This document shows, piece by piece, positions 49,864 to 59,240 of a stretch of 64,000 nt of DNA (position 1 is its first letter; the number at the start of each line of letters is the position of its first letter). The DNA is from Nocardia terpenica (GTDB taxonomy: Bacteria > Actinomycetota > Actinomycetes > Mycobacteriales > Mycobacteriaceae). The notes under the pieces are model-generated. The model was not told the DNA's origin and did not search any database. It worked only from the letters and a program-made list of their open reading frames with translations. A program made the position numbers and the translations under genes. The stretch is taken from NCBI RefSeq assembly GCF_013186535.1, contig NZ_JABMCZ010000002.1, positions 1,550,001 to 1,614,000 on the forward strand. Direction: 5' to 3'.

Positions 49864-51843
49864 GTGACTTCCGACGTGACGACCCCCTCCGGTATCGATC
49901 TGACTTATCGCGACCCCGCGGTGCGGGCGCAGGACGACCTGTTCGCGCACGTCAACGGCCTCTGGCTGGACAGTTACGAGATCCCGGCGGACCGCGCGGT
50001 GGACGGCGCCTTCCGCGTCCTGTTCGACCGGGCCGAACTCGACGTGCAGGCCATCATCACGGCGGCGGCCGACGCGAACGCCGAGCCGGGCAGCGAGGAA
50101 CGCAAGATCGGCGACCTGTACCGCAGCTTCATGGACGAGGCCGCCGTCGAGGCCGCGGGCCTGACCCCGATCGCCGCCGACCTGGCCGCCATCGACGCCG
50201 TCACCGACCGCGGCGAGTTCGCGGCGCTGCTGGGCCGGTTCCAGCGGGAGGGCACGGGCGGCGCGCTGGCCGTCTACGTCGACACCGACGACAAGAACTC
50301 CGAGCGGTACCTGGTGCACGCGACCCAGTCCGGCATCGGCCTGCCCGACGAATCCTATTACCGCAGCGACGATTACGCCGAGATCCGGACCAAGTACGTC
50401 GAGCACATCGGCCGCATGTTCGCCCTCGCCGGTATCGACCACGACCCGCAGCGGGTGTTCGAGCTCGAGCGCAAGCTGGCCGGGGGCCACTGGGACGTGG
50501 TGCGCCGCCGCGACGCCGAATTGAGCTACAACCTCACCACCTTCGACGCGCTCGCCGCCGAGAATCCGGAATTCGACTGGGCGGCATGGACTTCCGCGCT
50601 CGCCGCGGGCGTCGACCGGTCCGGTCCCGAGGTGTTCGCCGAAATCGTGGTGCGGCAACCGGATTACGTGCGCACCTTCGCCCGGCTGTGGGCGTCCGAG
50701 CCGCTGGCCGACTGGCAGGCGTGGGCGACCTGGCGGGTACTGCGTTCGCGCGCACCGTTTCTCACCGCGGCGCTGGTCGCGGAGAACTTCGACTTCGCCG
50801 GGCGCACCCTCACCGGCGCCCAGGAGAATCGGGAGCGCTGGAAGCGCGCCGTCACGGTGGTGCAGGAGCTGCTCGGCGAGGCGGTCGGCAAACTGTATGT
50901 GGCGCGGCACTTCCCGCCCGAGGCCAAGGCCCGCATGCAGCAGCTGGTGGACAATCTCATCGAGGCGTACCGGCGCAATATCGCCGAGCTGGAGTGGATG
51001 AGCCCCGACACCCGCCGCGCCGCGCTGGCCAAGCTGGAGCGCTTCACCCCGAAGATCGGCTACCCCGATGTCTGGCGCGACTACTCCGCCGTCGAGATCG
51101 ACCCGGCCGACCTGGTCGGCAACTACCGCCGCGGCTTCGCCGCCGACTACGACCGCGATCTGAACAAGCTCGGCGGCCCGGTCGACCGCGGCGAATGGTT
51201 CATGACCCCGCAGACGGTGAACGCCTACTACAACCCGGGCATGAACGAGATCGTGTTCCCCGCCGCCATCCTGCAGCCCCCGTTCTTCGACCTGAACGCC
51301 GACGACGCCGCCAACTACGGCGGGATCGGCGCGGTGATCGGCCACGAGATCGGGCACGGCTTCGACGATCAGGGCAGCAAGTACGACGGCGACGGCAACA
51401 TGATCGACTGGTGGACCGACGCCGACCGCACCGAATTCGGCGCCCGCACCAAGGCGCTGATCTCCCAGTACGGCGAGTTCGAGCCGAAGGCGCTACCCGG
51501 CCACAAGGTCAACGGCGAGCTCACCATCGGCGAGAACATCGGCGACCTGGGCGGGCTGTCGATCGCCCTGGAGGCGTACCGGATCTCCCTCGACGGCGCC
51601 GAGCCGCCGGTCCTCGACGGTCTCACCGGCCTGCAGCGGGTGTTCTTCGGCTGGGCCCAGGTGTGGCGCACCAAGGCGCGCAACGAGGAGGCCATCCGCC
51701 GCCTCGCCGTCGACCCGCACTCCCCGCCCGAGTTCCGCTGCAACGGCGTGGTCCGCAACCTCGACACCTTCCACGAGGCGTTCGACGTCCGGCCGGGCGA
51801 TGCGTTGTACCTGGATCCCGCTGAGCGCGTGCGTATTTGGTGA
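49864..51843 (+). CDS. M13-family zinc metalloendopeptidase (Zmp1-like)
   Basis: 659 residues, close to M. tuberculosis Zmp1 (663). The zinc site is HEIGH at about residue 491 (VIGHEIGHGFDDQG), with the third ligand in ENIGDLGG at about 557 and the substrate-binding motif NAYYNPGMNEIVFPAAILQPPF. No signal peptide or membrane anchor is visible. Zmp1 is exported and affects host inflammasome responses (established for M. tuberculosis); the role here is unknown. The GTG has GGAG 3 nt upstream. Confidence 0.93.
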   Translation: MTSDVTTPSGIDLTYRDPAVRAQDDLFAHVNGLWLDSYEIPADRAVDGAFRVLFDRAELDVQAIITAAADANAEPGSEERKIGDLYRSFMDEAAVEAAGLTPIAADLAAIDAVTDRGEFAALLGRFQREGTGGALAVYVDTDDKNSERYLVHATQSGIGLPDESYYRSDDYAEIRTKYVEHIGRMFALAGIDHDPQRVFELERKLAGGHWDVVRRRDAELSYNLTTFDALAAENPEFDWAAWTSALAAGVDRSGPEVFAEIVVRQPDYVRTFARLWASEPLADWQAWATWRVLRSRAPFLTAALVAENFDFAGRTLTGAQENRERWKRAVTVVQELLGEAVGKLYVARHFPPEAKARMQQLVDNLIEAYRRNIAELEWMSPDTRRAALAKLERFTPKIGYPDVWRDYSAVEIDPADLVGNYRRGFAADYDRDLNKLGGPVDRGEWFMTPQTVNAYYNPGMNEIVFPAAILQPPFFDLNADDAANYGGIGAVIGHEIGHGFDDQGSKYDGDGNMIDWWTDADRTEFGARTKALISQYGEFEPKALPGHKVNGELTIGENIGDLGGLSIALEAYRISLDGAEPPVLDGLTGLQRVFFGWAQVWRTKARNEEAIRRLAVDPHSPPEFRCNGVVRNLDTFHEAFDVRPGDALYLDPAERVRIW

Positions 51844-51846
51844 GGG

Positions 51847-52929
51847 TCAGCGCAACCGTTCCTCGGTGGTCGCGTCGAAGAAGTAGACCTCGTCCGTCTT
51901 CGGGGTGAGCAGCAGGCGGTCGCCCAATGCCACCCGGAAGCGGCGGTCGATGCGGGACACGAGCTTGCCGGAGCGGCTGGACCAGTCGTCGGTGATGCCG
52001 TGGGCGTAGACGAACGATTCGGCGCCCAGCTCCTCGAGCAGCTCCACCTCCACCGCGAGCGCGTTACCCGCCGCGGTGGTGACCTCCCAGGTCTCCGGCC
52101 GGATGCCGACCACCACGCGGTCGCGGTCGGCGGCGCTGCGCGGCAACGGAATTCGCAGCTCGTCGATCACGGCCGCGCCGTCGCGCACGGGAGCCTCCAG
52201 CAGGTTCATGGCCGGGGAGCCGATGAAGCCCGCGACGAAGGTGTTGTCCGGATCGTCGTACAGGTCGCGGGGCGCGGCGATCTGTTGCAGCTTCCCGTCT
52301 TTGAGCACCGCCACCCGGTCGCCCATGGTCATCGCCTCCACCTGGTCGTGGGTGACGTAGACGGTGGTGGTGCCCAGGCGCTTCTGCAGGGCGGCGATCT
52401 GCGCGCGGGTGCTCACCCGCAGCTTGGCGTCCAGGTTCGACAGCGGCTCGTCCATGCAGAACACCTGCGGGCGGCGCACGATGGCCCGGCCCATGGCGAC
52501 GCGCTGGCGCTGACCGCCGGACAGCTTGGCCGGTTTGCGGTCCAGCAGATGCTCGAGCTCGAGCATGGTCGCGGCCTCGCGCACCCGAACCATGGTGTCG
52601 GACTTGTTCATTCCCGCATTGCGCAGCGCGAAGCCCATGTTCTCGGCCACCGTCATATTCGGGTACAGCGCGTAGCTCTGGAACACCATCGCCACGTCGC
52701 GGGCCCGCGGCGGCAGGCCCGTCACATCGCGCTCGCCGATCATGATGCGGCCCGACTCCACCGACTCCAGCCCCGCCAACATGCGCAGGCTGGTCGACTT
52801 GCCGCAGCCCGACGGGCCGACGAGGACCAGGAACTCCCCGTCGGCGATGTCGATGTCGAGCGCGTCGACGGCCGGGGTCGGCGCACCGGGGTACAGGTGC
52901 GTCGCACTGTCGAATTGCACCGTTGCCAT
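51847..52929 (-). CDS. ugpC: ABC transporter ATPase (UgpC-like)
   Basis: 360 residues. Walker A GPSGCGKST, Q-loop VFQSYALYP, signature LSGGQRQR, Walker B VFCMDEPLSNLDAK and H-loop VTHDQ are all present, followed by a C-terminal TOBE/OB regulatory region. This is the CUT1 sugar/glycerophosphodiester-type ATPase. The order on the minus strand (permease, permease, substrate-binding protein, ATPase) equals M. tuberculosis ugpA-ugpE-ugpB-ugpC (Rv2835c-Rv2832c), whose UgpB binds glycerophosphocholine. AAGGAGA precedes the ATG. Confidence 0.9.
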   Translation of the reverse strand: MATVQFDSATHLYPGAPTPAVDALDIDIADGEFLVLVGPSGCGKSTSLRMLAGLESVESGRIMIGERDVTGLPPRARDVAMVFQSYALYPNMTVAENMGFALRNAGMNKSDTMVRVREAATMLELEHLLDRKPAKLSGGQRQRVAMGRAIVRRPQVFCMDEPLSNLDAKLRVSTRAQIAALQKRLGTTTVYVTHDQVEAMTMGDRVAVLKDGKLQQIAAPRDLYDDPDNTFVAGFIGSPAMNLLEAPVRDGAAVIDELRIPLPRSAADRDRVVVGIRPETWEVTTAAGNALAVEVELLEELGAESFVYAHGITDDWSSRSGKLVSRIDRRFRVALGDRLLLTPKTDEVYFFDATTEERLR

Positions 52930-52955
52930 AGTGGCCGGTCTCCTTACGTTGCTGG

Positions 52956-54278
52956 TTATTTCGGCAGCTTCGGCGCGATCTGGCGGGTGTAGATCCCGCG
53001 TAACTGATTGCCGACCTGGGCGAACACCGATTTCACGTCCTTGTTCTGCAGGCCGATCTGTTCCAGTCCGGTTCCGATGATCAGGTCGCCGCCGGGCAGG
53101 AATACCCGCCCGTAGTCCTGCGACTTGGTCAGCGGCAGCTGGTCGAGGGCGGTCTTGAAGTTGGGGTTCTTCGCCAGGAACGCCACCTCGCTGGGGTCCT
53201 GCTGCGCCGACTTGCGCACCGGGATGTACCCGGTGGCCTGCGTGAAGTAGGCGGTGTTGGCCGGGTTGGTGATGAAGTCGACGAACTTGAGCGCGTTGAC
53301 CTTTCGCTCATCGGAGATGCGCGCGGGAATGGCCAGCCCCGCGCCGCCGGTGGTGCAACCCGGCCCGTGCGGATGCGGCAGGAAGTCCGTGCCGTAGGTC
53401 AGCTTTCCGGCGGCATTGGCGTTGATGCCCTTCAGATCTCCGGTGGAGGTGATCGCGGAGGCGAGGACGCCGGTGCCGAAGTCGGTGGCGACCGCCGGGC
53501 GGATGCTGGCGTAACGCTTGCCGTTGATCATGTCGCGCAGCGCATTACCCGCGGCGATGGTGCCCGGGTCGTCGAACTTCAGGTCCCACCCGTCGGAGTA
53601 GGCGCCGCCGAAGGTCCACGTCGGCCCCTGGAAGGTCCAGGCCAGATAGTTTCTGGCATTGCCCCAGCCGTGCGCCCACCTGTTCTCGCCCATGACGCCC
53701 TGGATCTTCGGGCCCCACTCGTCGAACTCCTGCCAGCTCTGCGGACCCCGGTCCGGCAGACCGGCCTTCGCCCAGACGTCCCTGTTGTAGCAGAAGATCT
53801 GTGTCGAGCGGGCGTAGGGCAGCGCGTAGTGCTTGCCGTCGAAGGTGTAGTCGTCGACGAAGGTGTCGACGTAGTCGTCGAGCCGCACACCGGCGTCGGC
53901 GAGGTACGGGTCCAGCGGCGCGATCGCATGGTTGATCGCGAAGTTGAACCACCACACGTCCGACAGCACGACGATGTCGGGCAGCTCGCCGCCGATCAGC
54001 GCCGCATTGAACTTCTGCGACACCTCCTCGTAGTCCTTACCGGCGTCGACCAGCTTGACCCGCAGCCCCGGATGCGCGGCCTGGAACCGATTGATCAGCT
54101 CCAGCTCCAGATTCTTCGACGTCCCCGGGTGATTCGACCAGAAGGTGAGGGTGTTGGGGTCGCCGCCCTGCACACCGCCGCCGCCCATACCGGCACACGC
54201 CGAGGCCGCCAGCCCTGCCGCGACGGTGCCGGTGAGTCCCAGAAACCCACGCCGCGACAGCGCATTTCGATCGGACAA
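52956..54278 (-). CDS. ugpB: ABC transporter substrate-binding lipoprotein (UgpB-like)
   Basis: 440 residues. The N-terminus has a twin-arginine motif (SRRGFLG) and an AGLAASAC lipobox, so it is probably a Tat-exported lipoprotein. The mature domain (LTFWSNHPGTSKNLELELINRFQAAHPG) is a family-1 extracellular solute-binding fold. The start is TTG at 54278, with a perfect AAGGAG 6 nt upstream; upstream starts would overlap ugpE. M. tuberculosis UgpB binds glycerophosphocholine; binding here is inferred from operon structure. Confidence 0.88.
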   Translation of the reverse strand: MSDRNALSRRGFLGLTGTVAAGLAASACAGMGGGGVQGGDPNTLTFWSNHPGTSKNLELELINRFQAAHPGLRVKLVDAGKDYEEVSQKFNAALIGGELPDIVVLSDVWWFNFAINHAIAPLDPYLADAGVRLDDYVDTFVDDYTFDGKHYALPYARSTQIFCYNRDVWAKAGLPDRGPQSWQEFDEWGPKIQGVMGENRWAHGWGNARNYLAWTFQGPTWTFGGAYSDGWDLKFDDPGTIAAGNALRDMINGKRYASIRPAVATDFGTGVLASAITSTGDLKGINANAAGKLTYGTDFLPHPHGPGCTTGGAGLAIPARISDERKVNALKFVDFITNPANTAYFTQATGYIPVRKSAQQDPSEVAFLAKNPNFKTALDQLPLTKSQDYGRVFLPGGDLIIGTGLEQIGLQNKDVKSVFAQVGNQLRGIYTRQIAPKLPK

Positions 54279-54297
54279 GACAATCTCCTTGTGGGGG

Positions 54298-55143
54298 TCA
54301 GCCTTTGACGGCACCGGAGGTGAGGCCCTTGATCATGTGCCGCTGCAGGATCAGGAAGACCAGCAGGATCGGCACCATCGTGAGCAGGGTGCCCGCCATC
54401 ACCGGACCCCAGTTGGTGACGCTCGGATTCTCGGTGTTCTGCAACAGGGTCAGGCCCACCGGCAGCGTCGCGACGCGCGAGTCGTCGGCCATCAGGAACG
54501 GCCACAGGTATTCGTTCCACTCGTTGACCAGGGTGACGACGGCGAACGCCACCATGGTCGGCCCCGACATCGGCAGCACGACCCGGGTCAACAGCCGCCA
54601 CCAGTTGGCGCCGTCCATGCGCGCCGCCTCGATCACCTCGCCCGGCAGCGACAGGAAGTGATTGCGCATCAGGAAGGTGCCGAACGCGACGCCGCAGAGC
54701 GGAACGATGATGCCCTGGAAGGTATTTCGCCAGCCCAGCTGCGCGATGATGGCATAGTTGGAGATCACCGTGATCTGGTTGGGCACCATCAGCGCGGCGA
54801 TGATCGCCAGGAACACCAGCGTCTTGCCGGGGAAGCGCAGGAACACCAGCCCGTAGGCGCTGAGCACACCGAGCACGAACTTCACCGCCGCGACGATCAT
54901 GGTGACGATCGCCGAATTGCGCAGGAACGTCCAGAACGGCAGCGTGGTCGTCGCCTCCCGGTAGTTCTCCGGATGCCAGCTGTGCGGCCAGTACACGGCG
55001 GGCTGGGTGTAGATGTCCGGGCGGGCCTTGAACGAGGTGATGAAGATCCAGAACAGCGGCACCCCGACGATGATCAGCACGCACACCATGGCCGCGTAGC
55101 CGAGTATGGTCGCGGCGCGCTGCCGCCGCTGGTAGGCCGTCAT
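54298..55143 (-). CDS. ugpE: ABC transporter permease (UgpE-like)
   Basis: 281 residues. It begins MTAYQRRQRAATILGYAAMVCVLIIVGVPLFWIFITSFK and has six membrane segments. The EAA coupling loop is VIEAARMDGANWWRLLTRVVLPMSGPTMVAF. It pairs with the preceding UgpA-like permease. The ATG at 55143 overlaps the ugpA stop (ATGA). Confidence 0.88.
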   Translation of the reverse strand: MTAYQRRQRAATILGYAAMVCVLIIVGVPLFWIFITSFKARPDIYTQPAVYWPHSWHPENYREATTTLPFWTFLRNSAIVTMIVAAVKFVLGVLSAYGLVFLRFPGKTLVFLAIIAALMVPNQITVISNYAIIAQLGWRNTFQGIIVPLCGVAFGTFLMRNHFLSLPGEVIEAARMDGANWWRLLTRVVLPMSGPTMVAFAVVTLVNEWNEYLWPFLMADDSRVATLPVGLTLLQNTENPSVTNWGPVMAGTLLTMVPILLVFLILQRHMIKGLTSGAVKG

Positions 55144-56069
55144 CGGTCGCTCCGATCCATGACGCGGACCTGCACCAGCGTGACGATCAGCAGCACCACG
55201 AACATGATGGTGGCCACCGTCGCGCCGTAACCGGCCCGGAAGTTGCGGAAGGACTCCAGGTAGACCTGGTAGACCATGGTCGTCGTGCCGGTGCCCAGGG
55301 GCCCGCCGCGGGTCATCACGTTGATGATGTCGAAGACCTGCAGCGAGTTCAGCAGCACGGTGATGGAGAGGAAGAACGTGGTCGGTCGCAGCTGCGGCAG
55401 CAGCACCCGGCTGAAGGTGGTCCAGCGGCTCGCGCCGTCGATCTCGGCGGCCTCCATCAGCTCGTGCCGAACCCCTTGCAGCGCGGCCAGATAGATGACG
55501 AAGGCGTAGCCGAGGTTCTTCCAGATGTAGGTGACCGTCACCATCAGCAGCGCCCAGTGCGGATCCTGGTAGAAGTCCGGCACATCGCGCACGCCGAGGC
55601 GGTGCAGCACGTCCTGCACCAGGCCGAAGCTCGGATCGAAGATGAACTGGAACGCGACGCCGATGGCCGCGCCGGAGATCACGAACGGGGCGAAGATCGC
55701 CGAGCGGACCACGTCGCGCCCGAACAGCTTCCGGTCCAGCAGCAGCGCCAGCGCCAGGCCCAGCACCATGCTGCCGACGACGGCGGCCAGCGTGAAAACG
55801 ACGGTGTTGGTGACGATCTGCCAGGAATCCTCGCGCCCCCACCACTCGCGGTAGTTCACGAAGCCGATGTAGTGGGCCACCGGTTCGGAGATGTTCCAGT
55901 CCGTGAACGACAGCCGGATGTTGTCCACCAGCGGCCGATACACGAACAGCCCCAGCAGCACCAGATTCGGCGCCACCAGGACGAGGAACAGCGCGTAGTC
56001 GCTCCAGGGACGTCCCTTCAGACCACGAACCGGTGATTGGGGCAGGACTCGTTCGGGCCGGGATCGCAC
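55140..56069 (-). CDS. ugpA: ABC transporter permease (UgpA-like)
   Basis: 309 residues from the GTG at 56069. It has the UgpA/MalF-type membrane segments (WSDYALFLVLVAPNLVLLGLFVYRPLV, VVFTLAAVVGSMVLGLALALLL) and the EAA loop LMEAAEIDGASRWTTFSRVLLPQLRPTTFF. The frame stays open to 56225, but its codons upstream of 56069 have AT-rich third positions and no SD, so I chose the shorter start near the 303-residue homologue length. It opens the ugp-like operon. Confidence 0.82.
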   Translation of the reverse strand: MRSRPERVLPQSPVRGLKGRPWSDYALFLVLVAPNLVLLGLFVYRPLVDNIRLSFTDWNISEPVAHYIGFVNYREWWGREDSWQIVTNTVVFTLAAVVGSMVLGLALALLLDRKLFGRDVVRSAIFAPFVISGAAIGVAFQFIFDPSFGLVQDVLHRLGVRDVPDFYQDPHWALLMVTVTYIWKNLGYAFVIYLAALQGVRHELMEAAEIDGASRWTTFSRVLLPQLRPTTFFLSITVLLNSLQVFDIINVMTRGGPLGTGTTTMVYQVYLESFRNFRAGYGATVATIMFVVLLIVTLVQVRVMDRSDR

Positions 56070-56358
56070 CGCGGCAGCTTGACGGCCCCGGGCAAATGAG
56101 CGGTTAACCAAGGATGCCCAAACGCTGAACTGTCTGTGCGCACTCTTGTTTTCGGCAACGAAGTCATCCTCGGGCAAACCGGACATGCGCCGAATAGTAA
56201 GGGGCAGCTGCCCGCCTCTCCGCATTTTTGGCCATACGAGTTGGGTGTCGCCGGATTCGCGTCCAGGTCCTGCGCCAGGAGCGTGGTCGGGTTCTGGGCG
56301 TACCCGGCGAGTTACCCATGTGCTCCCGAGATCAGTTGTCGCATCGCCTAACCACGAG

Positions 56359-56387
56359 CGGGCCCTGTGCAGATCGCACAGGGCCCG
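56359..56387. terminator. 12-bp perfect hairpin between ugpA and ldt
   Basis: CGGGCCCTGTGC pairs with GCACAGGGCCCG around AGATC. No T-run follows on either side. It is a likely terminator for the L,D-transpeptidase gene reading leftward. Confidence 0.5.
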
Positions 56388-56454
56388 ACTGCGAGTCCTC
56401 GTCCGTCATCCCGGCGAGTCTCAACTCGTCATCCCGGCACGCCAATCCTTATGG

Positions 56455-56477
56455 TCCCGGCACGCTTTTGGCCGGGA
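56455..56477. repeat. Interspersed palindrome (third locus)
   Basis: TCCCGGCACGCTTTTGGCC followed by GGGA. It lies 6 bp past the ldt stop codon. Partial copies (CATCCCGGCGAG, CATCCCGGCACG) precede it at about 56406-56442. Confidence 0.8.
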
Positions 56478-56483
56478 TCTACC

Positions 56484-57413
56484 TCAGTTCCAGTCCCCCA
56501 TGCCGTCACTCGTGCTGAAGGTTCCCGTGGAGTTCTTCACCACCACCGGGTCGCCCTTCTGGGCGTTGTCGAAGAACCACTTGGCGTTGTCGGTGTTGAC
56601 GTTGAGGCAGCCGTGGCTGGTGTCGGACACGCCCTGCTGCGGGACCGACCACGGGGCCGCGTGCACGAAGATGCCGCTGTTGGACAGCCGGGTCGCGTAC
56701 TCGACCTCGACCTTGTAGCCCTGCGGGTCGGTGACCGGGACCCCGTAGGTGGAGGAGTCCATGATCATCTTCCGGTTCTTCTCGCCCACGTAGTAGGTGC
56801 CGTTGGGTGTCTCGTGCGTGGCCTTGCCCATGGAGGTCGGCATCGTCTTGATCACCTCGCCGTCGCGGGTGATGGTGATGGTGTGGGTGGCGTCGTCGGC
56901 GGTGGTGATCACCTCGTCGCCGATCTTGTAGGCCACGCTGGTATCTCCGGCCTGCACGGTGACATCGGAGTGCGCGGGCCAGAACTCCTCGGGCCGCCAG
57001 CGCACCTGCTTGTCGCCGTACCAGTAGAAGTGCCCCTTGGTGGGATTGGACGAGGTGATCCGGATGGCCTTCTCCGCGGCCGCGTGATCGGGCACCGGGT
57101 CCTTGAAGTTCACGATGATCGGCTGCGCCACGCCGACGACGTCACCGTCGCCCGGGCTGACATTGGGCTTGGCGAAATTGGGCTGCGGCAGCGGCGGCGG
57201 GTTCTTCATGGGCGCGGCGCCCGGCTCCGGCTGCGGGCTCTGCACCACGGCCGGTGCCCCCGGGATATCGGGGCCGCCGGGCCACAGCGGCGCGGCCAGC
57301 GCGGGCGCCGCGGAAACCGCACCGGCGGCCGTCACCGCGAGGGCTAGCAGACCGAGTCGCGTGGTTCGAGTTGCCGTGTTCGATACGGGTTTCCGACAGG
57401 TGGTGATGCGCAC
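56484..57413 (-). CDS. L,D-transpeptidase (peptidoglycan 3-3 crosslinking)
   Basis: 309 residues. An N-terminal signal (LGLLALAVTAAGAVSAAPALAAP) without a lipobox Cys, a Pro-rich linker, an Ig-like domain (about 65-160, NVSPGDGDVVGVAQPIIVNFKDPV), then a YkuD catalytic domain (about 170-300) with HETPNGTYYVG, the active-site FVHAAP and SDTSHGCLNV (Cys at about 268). It makes 3-3 peptidoglycan crosslinks or attaches proteins. The GTG at 57413 has GAGAGG about 11 nt upstream. A palindromic repeat follows its stop. Confidence 0.92.
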   Translation of the reverse strand: MRITTCRKPVSNTATRTTRLGLLALAVTAAGAVSAAPALAAPLWPGGPDIPGAPAVVQSPQPEPGAAPMKNPPPLPQPNFAKPNVSPGDGDVVGVAQPIIVNFKDPVPDHAAAEKAIRITSSNPTKGHFYWYGDKQVRWRPEEFWPAHSDVTVQAGDTSVAYKIGDEVITTADDATHTITITRDGEVIKTMPTSMGKATHETPNGTYYVGEKNRKMIMDSSTYGVPVTDPQGYKVEVEYATRLSNSGIFVHAAPWSVPQQGVSDTSHGCLNVNTDNAKWFFDNAQKGDPVVVKNSTGTFSTSDGMGDWN

Positions 57414-57701
57414 AGCCGTAGGGATCCTCTCCGTCTTCGTTGCACACGCAGCTGAGCGAGCACGCAAAAGCTCGCGCGTGGGCCCCGACCCCGGTCCATT
57501 ACTACATCCCATCCGTGCATCGGCCAATTGCCTTCTGCCGGTTATGAACACAGACCCATCGGTGTGCGATGCGTCACCCCACCGCGGGGTGGTAGCCACG
57601 ACCGGGCGAAAGTGCCGTTCGCATCGGCGAGTCGGGAGCGGCGAACATCCGGTCGACCGCTTCCGCGCACAATGCCTCGCCAAACGCAATTGTGAGGCAA
57701 A

Positions 57702-59084
57702 TCACCTCTGTGACCGGCCGGGAGCGAGCACATCGAAGGTGATTCCGGCGTGCGGTCCGGTCGCGATGTTGTGCGGCACCGACAGCGGCACCCGGCCGCG
57801 GGCGTAGCGCGGCGTCAGCGCGAGGTGCACTCGCGACAGCACGGTGGCCAGCACGATGCGCAGTTCGTAGTCCGCGAGCGCCGCGCCCACGCACCGGCGA
57901 TGGCCGCCGCCGAAGGGCGCGTACTCGAACGGGCCGAACCGGCGATCCAGGAACCGCTCGGGCCGGAACGCCGCCGGGTCCGGCCACACCGCCGGATCGG
58001 AGTGCAGCAGCGGCACCGCGATGCCCATGGTGTCGCCGGTGGCGAGCTCGATGCCGCGCAGGGTGAACGGGCCGGTGAGCCTGCGCAGCACGATCGGCAC
58101 CGGCGGATGCAGGCGCAGCGTCTCCTGGCAGACGGCATCCAGATACGGCAGCCCCGCGAGCAGTTCGGGCGCGGGATCCGCGCCCGCCTCGGCCAGTTCC
58201 GCCCGCAGCCGCCGCAGCGTCGCGGGATTGCGGTGCAACCGGTACAGCGCCCACACCAGGGTGGTGGCGGTGGTCTCGTGCCCGGCGACCAGCAGGGTGC
58301 GCAGCTGCTCGCGCAGTTCGGCGTCGGACATCCCCGCGCCGTCGTCGTAGCGGGTCGACAGCAGCGCGCCCAGGATGTCGTCGCCGGGTGCGCCCGCGGC
58401 GCGGTGGTGGGCGATGTCGGTATCGAGCAGGGCGTCCAGCTCGGCGCGGGCGGCGGTGAACCGATCCCATGGCGAATATCCGAATGCGCTGTGGCGCAGG
58501 GCCGGAACGAGCATCAGCGGCCCGCCGAAGGCGGTGAGGAAGCGCTGCACCGTCGCGATGTAGTGCGCGCGGCGCTCGGCGGTCTGCGCGCCGAACACCA
58601 CGGCCCCGATCACCCGCAGCGTGATCGCCCGCGCGGCCGCCCGGGCATCCACCCGCGCCCCGGGACGCCACGGCGAACCCGTGCGAGTACCGTCCAGTTC
58701 GTCGAGCGCCGCCTCGCGAATGACGCTGGCGTACCGAATCATTCGCGCACGATGGAACGCCGGGGCGAGCAAAGTCCGTTCGCGCCGGTGCCGTTCGCCG
58801 CGCGACAGAATCAATGACGCCGAACCCACCAGCGGCTCAATGGGATTCGGAAGCGGCGGGGCCAGCAATTCCACCGGCGCCCGCAGTATTTCCCGTGTCC
58901 CCGAAGGCGTTCCGGTGAACAATGCGCCGCCGAATCCGGGAAAACGCACCAGGAACGGATCGCCGTCGCGCGCCCGGCGCCATCGGAAATAGCGCTCGAA
59001 GTCGATCCCGGCGGCCATTGCGTGCAAAAGCACCGGCCGTGGGGTGCGCGGCCGGGCATTCGGTTCGGGCGACTCGGTATCCAT
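57702..59084 (-). CDS. Cytochrome P450
   Basis: 460 residues. I-helix AGHETTATT, K-helix ExxR in ETLRLHPPVP, PERF-type FRPERFLD, and the heme-binding loop FGGGHRRCVG with the Cys thiolate, all in the normal order. It is a soluble class I type; no redox partner gene is adjacent. The substrate is unknown. It begins with ATG at 59084. Confidence 0.93.
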   Translation of the reverse strand: MDTESPEPNARPRTPRPVLLHAMAAGIDFERYFRWRRARDGDPFLVRFPGFGGALFTGTPSGTREILRAPVELLAPPLPNPIEPLVGSASLILSRGERHRRERTLLAPAFHRARMIRYASVIREAALDELDGTRTGSPWRPGARVDARAAARAITLRVIGAVVFGAQTAERRAHYIATVQRFLTAFGGPLMLVPALRHSAFGYSPWDRFTAARAELDALLDTDIAHHRAAGAPGDDILGALLSTRYDDGAGMSDAELREQLRTLLVAGHETTATTLVWALYRLHRNPATLRRLRAELAEAGADPAPELLAGLPYLDAVCQETLRLHPPVPIVLRRLTGPFTLRGIELATGDTMGIAVPLLHSDPAVWPDPAAFRPERFLDRRFGPFEYAPFGGGHRRCVGAALADYELRIVLATVLSRVHLALTPRYARGRVPLSVPHNIATGPHAGITFDVLAPGRSQR

Positions 59085-59240
59085 GTGGACGAATACGAGG
59101 TTACGTCCCCGACGGTTCGGACCGGAACAAACGGATATTTCCGATGCGGGATCGTTCGGACCGTCGCGGCCGGGTCACCGGAACCCCTGGTCCCGGATAG
59201 CTTCGGATCTGCCGACACCCGGTCGCTTGCCGCCGAACCC

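Larger units (their letters stand above)
56070..56483. other. ugpA upstream / ldt downstream region (414 bp)
   Basis: It should contain the ugpA promoter. A perfect 12-bp hairpin (CGGGCCCTGTGC, 56359-56370, with 56376-56387, loop AGATC) and an interspersed palindrome at 56455-56477 lie on the ldt side. No convincing gene. Confidence 0.55.

Noticed and set aside
56070..56225. Longer UgpA N-terminus
   Set aside because: Third codon positions become AT-rich and there is no SD. The shorter start fits the homologue length.
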